Of a stretch of 11,536 nt of DNA, positions 1 through 6,146 are shown piece after piece; the stretch's first letter is position 1, and each line of letters begins with the position of its first letter. The notes beneath the pieces were generated by a model. The model was given only the letters and a program-made list of their open reading frames with translations. It searched no databases and was not told the origin of the DNA. The position numbers and the translations under genes were made by a program. The stretch is from Chloroflexota bacterium. GTDB lineage: Bacteria; Chloroflexota; Anaerolineae; JACRMK01. The stretch lies in NCBI GenBank assembly GCA_016200765.1, contig JACQEC010000078.1, positions 1 to 11,536 on the forward strand, written 5' to 3'.

Positions 1-584
1 CGAGCGCGCGCAGGCTGACCGTTGCGGCGAGACCCGCATCGGCCGCTTTGTGCTTGAATTGGGTATAGCCGATAGCCAGCGGGCCGGGAAAAACGTCGCG
101 GGTGAAGCCGAAGACGATCTGCTTCAGCGGCGCTTCCACCGGCTCCGGCGCGCGCAGTTCGCTGTCCGCCGGCAATCGGACCTGCACGCCGCGAAAGCGG
201 GGGAGCATCTCGTCGAGGCTGGGGTATGATTCGTCGGTGACGACGGTAAAGCGATAGGGGTTCGCCGCCAGCGCGGGCGACGAATCGGGCCCCCGATCAA
301 AGTCGGGGGCAGGCGCAGCGCGTGGATACCAGGCCGCGTCAATGAACAGCATGTCCCGATCGTTAAAGTGGTCGTCGGGGATCGGCTCGCCCATCAGCCA
401 TGCCTCGAAGCCTTTGGCGGCAATACGGATGAGGTCGGCTTCGGAAATATCCCAGCGCGTGTCCACCTCGCGCGCGAACGCCTCGAAGATATGAACATGC
501 AGAAAACTCAACGCCGTCGCGGTCAATGTAAATCTGGAATGGAAAGTGTGAAAAATCCTTGTACCGGACGTAGTGGTGTCTCAC
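1..584 (-). CDS. Unknown protein, frameshifted near its N-terminus and cut by the left window edge
   Basis: I do not recognise the family. On the minus strand, a frame open from the left edge up to a TGA at 583-581 reads as a natural protein, with runs such as FEAFAREVDTRWDISEADL, GEPIPDDHFNDRDMLFIDA and IVFGFTRDVFPGPLAIGYTQ. Its natural beginning lies in a different frame: from GTG at 584, preceded by AAAGG at a suitable distance, one reads RHHYVRYKDFSHFPF then QIYIDRDGVEF. Removing one base from the AAAA run at 503-506 (TTTT on the coding strand) joins the two pieces as IDRDGVEF-LHVHIFEAF. The frame remains open above 584 to a possible GTG at 701, but that part is repeat-derived (643-662), so 584 is the preferred start. 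The gene is at least about 190 residues. There is no signal peptide or obvious membrane segment. The indel could be a real mutation or a sequencing error. Confidence is for a real, broken or mis-sequenced gene, not for a function. Confidence 0.55.
185..199. repeat. Interspersed short repeat, family 2, 15-base copy
   Basis: CACGCCGCGAAAGCG matches the last 15 bases of the 20-base repeat at 1111-1130 and 11203-11222. It lies inside the unknown minus-strand gene, where it is read as part of RFRGVQV. Confidence 0.5.
290..309. repeat. Hairpin repeat inside a coding region
   Basis: CCCCCGA, six bases TCAAAG, then TCGGGGG: a perfect 7-base stem. It encodes a low-complexity Pro/Asp/Arg/Gly stretch (PAPDFDRGPDSSP) in the unknown protein. 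A close relative (CCCCGA, five bases, TCGGGG) sits in the kinase gene at 8052-8068, so this looks like a mobile or multicopy hairpin rather than a terminator. Confidence 0.6.
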
Positions 585-642
585 GAGTAGGGCCTTTGTC
601 TCCGACGCGGGTAAGCCCCGTTTGAAGCCGCTGAAGGGGCCA

Positions 643-662
643 GCCCTGAGCCTGCCGAAGGG
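643..662. repeat. Interspersed repeat, family 1 (CCCTGAGCCTGCCGAAGGG)
   Basis: GCCCTGAGCCTGCCGAAGGG differs by one base from the copy at 6329. It lies just upstream of the preferred start of the unknown gene, which argues that the frame extension to 701 is non-genic. This sequence type is a known abundant short repeat in Chloroflexota-like environmental genomes (recalled, not searched). Confidence 0.6.
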
Positions 663-723
663 TGCGGGGTCGGAGGTGTGCTTTTCAGCCGGGGCGCGCA
701 CGGCCGTCAGGTGAGGCAGACCG

Positions 724-1200
724 CTACCGCACCGTATAATTATGCTTCGTCAACACTTCGACAATCTGCTGGTGCGTCACCTGAGCGGGGTCGTAGGTCA
801 CCAGCAGGTCCTGCACATTGCCCTGCACATCTTGTACCCCGGACAGCGTGCGGATGTCCATCAGCAGGATGTTCAAATCCTCGACTGAAAGCGCGCCGGA
901 ATATTGAATCTGTTCCGTGATGAGCCGGGGGGTAGCCGTAGGCAGAGGAACCGCCGTCGGGCTGGGCGCTCGCGTGGGCGTTGCCACAGCGGCGGTCGTC
1001 GCCGTGGGCGCGGCGACGGGTGTGGCCGTAGCTGGCGGCGCGCTGCAACCGGTAAGCCCAACGACAACGCTGATCAGTTGCGCCACAACAAGGCGGTTCA
1101 ACAGATTCGCAACTTCACGCCGCGAAAGCGTGAGATAGCGGATTAACGGATGGGAGCGCCTGTCTTCGGCTAACCAGCCCTCCCCAATAAAATGCATCAA
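724..1200 (-). CDS. Lipoprotein with a C-terminal HMA-like domain lacking CxxC
   Basis: A predicted membrane-anchored extracytoplasmic lipoprotein of 158 residues from ATG 1200. A hydrophobic stretch (NRLVVAQLISVVVGLTGC) ends in a lipobox with Cys52 as the lipidated residue. A Pro/Thr/Ala-rich tether follows (about 53-92), then a domain of about 60 residues (IQYSGALSVEDLNILLMDIR through YDPAQVTHQQIVEVLTKHNY) with the beta-alpha-beta-beta-alpha-beta pattern of heavy-metal-associated domains, including GV..V and YDP..V..., but without the CxxC that binds metal. The first 33 residues are encoded by repeat sequence (1111-1148) and look unlike a signal peptide. A TTG at 1101 would give a compact 19-residue lipoprotein signal and may be the true start. 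The gene lies 50 bases downstream of the FAD subunit on the same strand and may be part of that operon. The role is unknown: it could be a partner or anchor for the Mo enzyme, or a protein-interaction domain. The fold assignment is by pattern only. Confidence 0.65.
   Translation of the reverse strand: MMHFIGEGWLAEDRRSHPLIRYLTLSRREVANLLNRLVVAQLISVVVGLTGCSAPPATATPVAAPTATTAAVATPTRAPSPTAVPLPTATPRLITEQIQYSGALSVEDLNILLMDIRTLSGVQDVQGNVQDLLVTYDPAQVTHQQIVEVLTKHNYTVR
1111..1130. repeat. Interspersed repeat, family 2, 20-base copy
   Basis: AACTTCACGCCGCGAAAGCG is identical over 20 bases to 11203-11222. Here it is read on the minus strand as LSRREV in the N-terminal part of the lipoprotein ORF. Confidence 0.65.
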
Positions 1201-1225
1201 TCCGTTAATCCGTTAATCCGTTATC
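1138..1225. repeat. GGATTAACGGAT-type repeat cluster
   Basis: CGGATTAACGG at 1138-1148 is the reverse complement of CCGTTAATCCG at 1202-1212. Between about 1199 and 1225 the unit ATCCGTTA is repeated in tandem, followed by CCGCTGAAGCCGCTGAATCC. This fills the gap between the lipoprotein and the FAD subunit gene and extends into the annotated 5' end of the lipoprotein gene, casting doubt on the ATG at 1200. No terminator-like T run is present. Confidence 0.55.
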
Positions 1226-1250
1226 CTAATCCGCTGAAGCCGCTGAATCC

Positions 1251-2246
1251 TTACGCGCTGGCCAAGCTCAACACCGCGCGGGCGATGAGGTTCTTGGCGA
1301 TGTCCACCTTGTAAGCGTTCTGGCTCATCGGGCGCGCCTTGACCAGCGTGAGGTCGCCGGCGTTCCGCGCAGACTTTTCGTCAATCTTCTGCCCTTTGAG
1401 CGCGTCCTCGGCGGCCGTGGCGCGGTAGGGCGTCGGCGCAACCCCGCCGAGCACCACCCGCCCGTCCTTCCACACGCCGCCTTCGATCTGTCCAGCCACG
1501 GCGACGCTGACCACGGCGAAGTCATAGACGTCGCGCTGGGTCACCTTGATGAACGCGCTCTTCCAGTTCGCCGCCGGCGCCGGCACAGAGATCTCGGCGA
1601 GCAGTTCGTTGTGTTCCAGCACCGTTTCCTTGAGCACGTTGGTGCGCGGGCCGATGAAGAACTTGTCCAACGCCACGTCCTTGGCGCCGCCGGGCCCCAC
1701 GACCTTTGCGGAGGCGTTCAGGGCGATCAAGGCGGGCGCTGTGTCGGAGGGGTGCACGATGTAGCACAGTTCGCCTTCGAGGATCGCGTGGTACTGGTTC
1801 TCGCCGGTAACCGCGAAGCAGAAGTCGCCGCCCTTCTTGTAACAGGCGAAGTCCTTGCCGCGCAGGTACCAACAGCGCGGGCGCTGCATCAGGTTGCCCG
1901 CGATGCTGCCGACGTTGCGGATGGCCGGCGAGGCCGGCGAGAGCGCCGACTTGGCCAGTCCCGGATAGTTCTTCAGCACGTCCGCCGACTCGGCCACCGT
2001 GACCAGCGGGGTGAGCGCGCCTAACTTCAGCCCGCCGGCGGCGTCGAACTTGACGTAGCTGGTGTTCGGGATGGTGCGAATGTCAATCAACAGGTCGGCG
2101 CGCGGCGCGCCGGGGCCGTTCAGGTCGTCTTTAATCCAGCCGAGCAGGTCGCTGCCGCCCGCAATCACCTGGGCGGCGGCGTTCTTGCTCAACATGGCGA
2201 CGGCGTCTTCCCAACTCGTCGCGGCGTAATATTTGAAACTTCTCAT
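1251..2246 (-). CDS. paoB: Molybdenum hydroxylase FAD/[4Fe-4S] subunit (PaoB/YagS-like)
   Basis: The medium subunit of a xanthine-oxidase-family enzyme, carrying FAD and relaying electrons away from the Mo site. It is 331 residues, normal for the family. FAD-binding motifs are visible: AGGSDLL (29-35) and RNVGSIAGNL (110-119). The loop QRPRCWYLRGKDFACYK then GGDFC with ENQYHAILEGELCYIVHPSD supplies Cys125, Cys135, Cys143 and Cys161, the same layout as the [4Fe-4S] loop in E. coli PaoB/YagS and related to that in 4-hydroxybenzoyl-CoA reductase beta. The C-terminal CO-dehydrogenase flavoprotein domain follows (about 215-325). There is no signal peptide, so it would be carried out by the Tat signal of the small subunit. 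ATG 2246 is preceded by AGAGGAG. The gene lies 39 bases downstream of the large subunit, the gap being a repeat. It follows the large subunit, whereas E. coli has the FAD gene in the middle. The family is secure; the substrate is not. Confidence 0.88.
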   Translation of the reverse strand: MRSFKYYAATSWEDAVAMLSKNAAAQVIAGGSDLLGWIKDDLNGPGAPRADLLIDIRTIPNTSYVKFDAAGGLKLGALTPLVTVAESADVLKNYPGLAKSALSPASPAIRNVGSIAGNLMQRPRCWYLRGKDFACYKKGGDFCFAVTGENQYHAILEGELCYIVHPSDTAPALIALNASAKVVGPGGAKDVALDKFFIGPRTNVLKETVLEHNELLAEISVPAPAANWKSAFIKVTQRDVYDFAVVSVAVAGQIEGGVWKDGRVVLGGVAPTPYRATAAEDALKGQKIDEKSARNAGDLTLVKARPMSQNAYKVDIAKNLIARAVLSLASA

Positions 2247-2261
2247 AGGTTCGTCTCCTCT

Positions 2262-2290
2262 TAGGGCGGGCGCAAGGCCACGCCCCTACG
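2262..2290. repeat. Interspersed hairpin repeat between large and FAD subunit genes
   Basis: On the minus strand this reads GTAGGGGCG, TGGCCTTGCG, CCCGCCC: GGGCG at 2264-2268 pairs with CGCCC at 2281-2285. The 'GTAGGGGCG...CGCCC' type also occurs near 5515-5553. There is no T run, so it is more likely a repeat or mRNA-spacing hairpin inside the operon than a terminator. Confidence 0.45.
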
Positions 2291-4628
2291 CTTTCTTCTT
2301 CAGCGCTTCCATGACCTTCTTCGGGTTCATGGGCAGCGACTTCAGACGGATACCGGCCGCATGGTAGATCGCATTGGCAATGCCTGCTGCCGGCGGCATC
2401 AGCGCCGGTTCGCCGATACCTTTCGCGCCGAACGGCCCGACCGCGTCGTTGGTCTCGATGAACAGCGACGTGATCTTGGGCGTGTTGTTAATCATCAGCA
2501 TCTTGTAGTCGTCGAGGTTGGCGCTGACGGGGATGCCGGTGGCCTTGTCGTAGATGTAGTCTTCGGTCAGGGCAAAGCCGATGCCCTGCATCGAGCCGCC
2601 TTCCACCTGACTGCGTATCGTGAGGAGATTGATGACCCGGCCGACATCGTGCGCCTGCAGGACGTCCAGCACCCGCACCACGCCGGTTTCGGTGTTGACC
2701 TCGAGCTGGCCGTCCACAATCACAAAGCCAGAGGCGACCGCCTGCGCGAAGGTGAGCGGCTTGACGGAGGCGTCGGGCTTGTAGGAAATCAAGCCTTCGT
2801 TAATCTCCAGTTCGTCGGCCTTGACGTCCTTCTTCAAGTCCTTGCTCCACTTGCTGGCGGCGTTCACCAGCAATTGCTGGCGGGCATCCTCGGCCGCGGT
2901 TTTGACCGCGAGACCGATCGACTTCGTGGCGCGGCTGCCCGCGACGACACCCGTATCGCTGGTGAAGGCGGTGTCGGGCGGGGTCACGCTGACCTGCTCC
3001 AACTTCACCGAGAGCGCCTCGGCGACGATCATCGCCCAGGTGGTGCGCTGTGAGCCGCCGATATGCGCGCCGCCCTGCACCACCCGCACCGACCCGTCTA
3101 CCGGGATTTCGACCACCGCCGTCATGGGCGGGCCTTTGCTCCCTTTGTTGGAAGCCAGCGCCATGAAGCCGACGCCGCGCTTAACCGGCCCTGTCCCAGA
3201 GTTGACGGCGTTCCAGCCCTTCCAACGTTCCTTCCATTTGAACGCTTCGGCCCCTTTGACGATGGACTCGCGCAGGCCGTTGCTCGACCAGGGCTGCTTC
3301 GATTCGGGGTCGCCGGTCTCGTTGAGGTTCTTCAGTCGCAGTTCAACCGGGTCCATGGACAACTTTTCGGCGGCCTCATCCATCAGCAATTCGAGCGCGA
3401 ACACGCCCGACGGCTCGCCAACGGCGCGCCGCGCGCCGGCGACGCCGGTGTTGGTGATGACGCCGACCCCTTCCAAACTGATGTTCGCGCAGGTGTATTG
3501 CACGCGCGCCGCGGAGAGCGTGTCGGAGGCGAGGAACCCCGCGAACGGGCTGTAGGCGCCGGCCTGCGCGATGGAGCGCGCCTGAATGGCGGTCAGCGTG
3601 CCGTCCTTTTTAAAGCCCAGCTTGATGGTCTGATAGACCGGGTAGTGATGGGTGGCTTCCATGAAGACATCGGTGCGGGTCAGCTCGTAGCGCACCGGCC
3701 GTCCGGTCTTGCGCGAGAGCAGGGTGACCAGCCAGATGTACGGAAAGGCGATGCCGGCTTTGTCGCCGAAGCCGCCGCCGGTGAACTCCGAGATCACGCG
3801 CACGCGGCTGGTGGGCAGACCAAATGACGCGGCGACGCTGGCCGCGGTGGAGTGGGTGTACTGGCTGGTAATCCAGATCGTCAAGTTGTCGCGGTCCCAC
3901 TTGGCGACGGCCATGTGCGGCTCCATCGCCACATGCTGTTGGTCCTGCGTGTCCACGACGTGCTCGACCACCAGATCGGCGTCGGCGAAGCCCTTGCTCA
4001 CATCGCCGCGTGTAGCTTTGAAGGGTGTGCCGGCGAGGTTGTTCTTGAGCGTGCTGAGCGCCAGCGGCGCGTTGGGCTTTTCGGCCTCGCGCGCGTCAAT
4101 CACGAAGGGCAGTTGATCGTACTGCACGTCAATCAGGTTGAGCGCGTCTTCGGCGATGGTCTCGTTGATGGCCGCCACCGCGGCGATGGGGTCGCCCACC
4201 AAGCCCGGTTCAGAGGCGAGGATGGGGCGCCCGCCGGCGGTCATCTTTTCCGGGATGTCCTTATAGGTCATCACGGCCTTGACGCCGGGCAGTTTCTCGG
4301 CCTTGCTGGTGTCAATGCTCTTGACTCGGGCGTGGGGCAGGGGACTGCGCTTGACGCGCACGTAGAGCATATCCGGAAAATAGATGTCGGCGGTGAAGCG
4401 CGCGCGGCCGGTGACAATCTTGTAGCCCTCCAGGTCGCGCTGCTCTTTGCCGATAATGGTGAAGGCGGCCGCGGGCTTATCGGCGGAGCGGGCCGGCGGC
4501 GCGGCGGGCGACTCGGCGTTCGCTATGCCAGCCTGCAAGGCCGCGAGGCCGTACAGGTCCACAAACTGCTTTTCAGCAGACGTGAGTTTGTCGTAGTCGA
4601 AAGTTGTGACTTTGGATGTCGTAGGCAT
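2286..4628 (-). CDS. paoC: Molybdenum hydroxylase large subunit, Mo-cofactor binding (PaoC/YagR-like)
   Basis: The catalytic subunit, which hydroxylates an aldehyde or N-heterocycle at the molybdopterin site. It is 780 residues from ATG 4628, chosen because AGGAGAAGAA stands directly before it and the small subunit stops 10 bases upstream; the frame stays open to 4739 but that part overlaps the small subunit. An N-terminal extension of about 55 residues precedes the a/b hammerhead domain (about 65-175). Mo-site motifs follow: ITSQYTH with Gln256, FTGGGFGDK (282-290), GARRAVGEP with Arg400/401, AHIGGSQRTTW (521-531), GSRATKSIG (564-572), AHDVGRVIN (659-667), and the C-terminal GAKGIGEP with Glu740 matching the catalytic base. 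The extension and a GSQ in place of the usual GQG near 525 are mild oddities. There is no export signal of its own. PaoC-like membership is inferred from the neighbouring [4Fe-4S] and Tat subunits. Confidence 0.9.
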   Translation of the reverse strand: MPTTSKVTTFDYDKLTSAEKQFVDLYGLAALQAGIANAESPAAPPARSADKPAAAFTIIGKEQRDLEGYKIVTGRARFTADIYFPDMLYVRVKRSPLPHARVKSIDTSKAEKLPGVKAVMTYKDIPEKMTAGGRPILASEPGLVGDPIAAVAAINETIAEDALNLIDVQYDQLPFVIDAREAEKPNAPLALSTLKNNLAGTPFKATRGDVSKGFADADLVVEHVVDTQDQQHVAMEPHMAVAKWDRDNLTIWITSQYTHSTAASVAASFGLPTSRVRVISEFTGGGFGDKAGIAFPYIWLVTLLSRKTGRPVRYELTRTDVFMEATHHYPVYQTIKLGFKKDGTLTAIQARSIAQAGAYSPFAGFLASDTLSAARVQYTCANISLEGVGVITNTGVAGARRAVGEPSGVFALELLMDEAAEKLSMDPVELRLKNLNETGDPESKQPWSSNGLRESIVKGAEAFKWKERWKGWNAVNSGTGPVKRGVGFMALASNKGSKGPPMTAVVEIPVDGSVRVVQGGAHIGGSQRTTWAMIVAEALSVKLEQVSVTPPDTAFTSDTGVVAGSRATKSIGLAVKTAAEDARQQLLVNAASKWSKDLKKDVKADELEINEGLISYKPDASVKPLTFAQAVASGFVIVDGQLEVNTETGVVRVLDVLQAHDVGRVINLLTIRSQVEGGSMQGIGFALTEDYIYDKATGIPVSANLDDYKMLMINNTPKITSLFIETNDAVGPFGAKGIGEPALMPPAAGIANAIYHAAGIRLKSLPMNPKKVMEALKKKA

Positions 4629-4638
4629 TTCTTCTCCT

Positions 4639-5352
4639 TTAGGCCATCTGCTTGGCAGCGGCTTGGACGGCTTTGAGGATGTTGGGGTAGGCGCCGCACT
4701 TGCACATGTTGCCCGACATGTGAGCCATGATCTGCGCATCGGTCGGGTTCTTGGTCTTGTTCAGCAGTTCCACCGCGCGCATGATCTGGCCGGGGGTGCA
4801 GAAGCCGCACTGATAGCCCATCTGCGTCCAGAAGGCTTCTTGCACCGGGTGCAGTTTGCCGCCCTGCTCCAGCCCCTCGACGGTGACGATCTTCTTGCCC
4901 GACTCGCGGATGGCGAGCAGTGAGCAGGAGTTCTGGGCCACGCCATCCACCAGCACCGTACAGGCGCTGCACATCGAGCCGTTGCAGCCGAGCTTGGTGC
5001 CGGTCAGGCCGAGATCGCGCTTGAGCACTTCGATAAGCGTGGTCTGCGGCTCGATGGCGAGGCTATAGTCAAGGCCATTGACGTTGAGTTTAACCAGCTT
5101 GGCACCGCTGACCGGCTCGACGATTGCCGTAGCCGGGGCGGGTTGGGCAGGCTGCTGGACGGGCGGAGCCGGTTTGGCTTGCTCGACGGGCTTGGCCGGC
5201 TGGAGCGCTTGCAAACCGGCTGTGGCGGCAGCGCCGACGACGAGGCCCGCGCCTGCGCCGATGAGGAACTGGCGACGCGTGACCGCAGTCGAGCGCGTGT
5301 CCATCGTTTCCTCTTCGGGCGACTGGCCGGGCTTATTCCCTTCTTCGTTCAT
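4639..5352 (-). CDS. paoA: Tat-exported [2Fe-2S] small subunit of molybdenum hydroxylase (PaoA/YagT-like)
   Basis: The electron-transfer subunit with two [2Fe-2S] clusters; 237 residues. A twin-arginine signal, TRRQFLIGAGAGLVV (25-39), precedes a Pro/Ala/Gln-rich tether (about 50-80) with no clear cleavage site, so the protein may stay anchored at the membrane. The plant-ferredoxin-type domain holds Cys123, Cys128, Cys131 and Cys143 (LGCNGSMCSACTVL...NSC). The helical domain holds Cys182, Cys185, Cys217 and Cys219 (CGFCTPG, CKCGAYPN). All eight ligands are present. ATG 5352 is supported by a strong AAGGAGG; an internal ATG at residue 17 also has GAGG and is the alternative. It is the first gene of the operon, 10 bases before the large subunit. 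The Tat signal implies that the whole cofactor-loaded complex is exported, as known for E. coli PaoABC. Confidence 0.9.
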   Translation of the reverse strand: MNEEGNKPGQSPEEETMDTRSTAVTRRQFLIGAGAGLVVGAAATAGLQALQPAKPVEQAKPAPPVQQPAQPAPATAIVEPVSGAKLVKLNVNGLDYSLAIEPQTTLIEVLKRDLGLTGTKLGCNGSMCSACTVLVDGVAQNSCSLLAIRESGKKIVTVEGLEQGGKLHPVQEAFWTQMGYQCGFCTPGQIMRAVELLNKTKNPTDAQIMAHMSGNMCKCGAYPNILKAVQAAAKQMA

Positions 5353-5426
5353 TTTTCCTCCTTACCGACAACAAAAAAAGTGACAGCGTACTCTGGCGGT
5401 GTGACGCGGTGCGGCGATGCGAGTCA

Positions 5427-5460
5427 AGATTACTCTTGGTAAAGGGGGATTACAAGAGTA
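5427..5460 (-). promoter_or_regulatory. Candidate operon promoter with overlapping inverted repeat
   Basis: Perfect arms TACTCTTG (5431-5438) and CAAGAGTA (5453-5460) are separated by 14 bases. On the minus strand, TTGTAA (5455-5450), 17 bases and TAATCT (5432-5427) resemble a weak sigma-70 promoter whose -35 and -10 each overlap one arm. It lies 75 bases before the start of the small subunit gene. The placement suits an operator, but the -10 match is poor and the region is rich in palindromes. Confidence 0.3.
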
Positions 5461-5465
5461 TCAGA

Positions 5466-5570
5466 GTGCCAAGTTTTGGCACAGAAGGGCCACATGGTCT
5501 CAGGCGGGTCTTGTGCCCGCCCGGGGGCGGGCAGGGGCAAGCCCTGCCCCTACAGATGGCCATCGGCCAT
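5466..5570. repeat. Cluster of four palindromes between the response regulator and the Mo operon
   Basis: From left to right: GTGCCAA-GTT-TTGGCAC (5466-5482), GCCCGCCC-GG-GGGCGGGC (5515-5532), AGGGGCA...TGCCCCT (5533-5549) and ATGGCC-ATC-GGCCAT (5556-5570). The rest of 5353-5580 holds the Shine-Dalgarno sequence of the small subunit gene and no gene. These hairpins lie just downstream of the broken response regulator and could slow or end its transcript, but no T run follows. They look like interspersed repeats. Confidence 0.55.
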
Positions 5571-5580
5571 CCGCCATCGG

Positions 5581-6139
5581 CTAGATCAGCCCGCGGCGAC
5601 TGGCTTCGATCACGGCCTGGGCGCGGCTGTCCACGCCGAGCTTTTTGACGAGGTCCTGGACGCGGCGCTTGACGGTGCGCTCGCTCATATAGAGCTGGGC
5701 GGCGAGATTTGCTGAGCGCTTCGAAGCGTTCGAGGACTTTGCCCATCAGGTCGGGGGTCACCAGCCGCTCGCCCTGGTGCACGGCGCGTATCGCCTGCGC
5801 TACCGTTTCATCGGACGCGCTCTTCAAGATGTAGCCGTGCGCGCCGCTGCCGAGCGCCTCGGCTACATACTGGTCGTCATCGTAGGTGGTCAGCACGATG
5901 ATGCGCGCTTCGGGCACGCTCTGCCGCAGCTGCGGAGCCGCTTGCAGGCCGCTGATGCCGGGCAAGCGGATGTCGAGCAGGATCACATCGGGCTGGAGGC
6001 TAGCGGCGGCGCTCAACGCGCCGGCGGCGTCCTCGGCCTCGCCCACCACTTCCATATCCGCCGACGTGCCAAGCAGATGGCGCAGGCCGCGCCGCACGAC
6101 GGCATGATCGTCCACGATGAGGACACGGATGGGTGGCAT
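5581..6139 (-). pseudogene. NarL/FixJ-type response regulator with a broken HTH domain
   Basis: The receiver domain (about 1-120) is complete: acidic pair Asp10/Asp11, phospho-acceptor Asp56 in ILLDIRLPG, Thr84/85 in IVLTTYDDD, Lys106 in YILKSAS. After KVLERFEALSKS the frame goes wrong. The natural end lies one frame over: LAAQLYMSERTVKRRV, then QDLVKKLGVDSRAQAVIEAS and RRGLI with a TAG at 5583-5581. Dropping one base of the AAA at 5710-5708 joins the two parts as FEALS-NLAAQLYMSERTVK, but even then about 20-25 residues (the usual LTxREREVLxLxAxGxSN segment, the first helices of the LuxR HTH) are missing. So there seems to be a deletion plus a frame change near 5701-5716. The unshifted frame runs on to 5450 as a Pro/Arg-rich artefact. 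The gene lies 7 bases after the kinase stop, so the two form an operon. An assembly error is possible. Confidence 0.75.
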
Positions 6140-6146
6140 AGCGCCC

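Noticed and set aside
368..625. An 85-codon plus-strand open frame
   Set aside because: Antisense to the unknown left-edge gene and spans repeat sequence; no protein features.
2361..4676. Several long plus-strand open frames (230-274 codons)
   Set aside because: Antisense to the Mo hydroxylase large subunit, Arg/His/Gly-rich, as expected from high-GC shadow frames.
5450..5700. The in-frame C-terminal tail of the response regulator running to 5450
   Set aside because: Pro/Arg-rich, reads through the remnant HTH out of frame and through intergenic repeats; an artefact of the frameshift.
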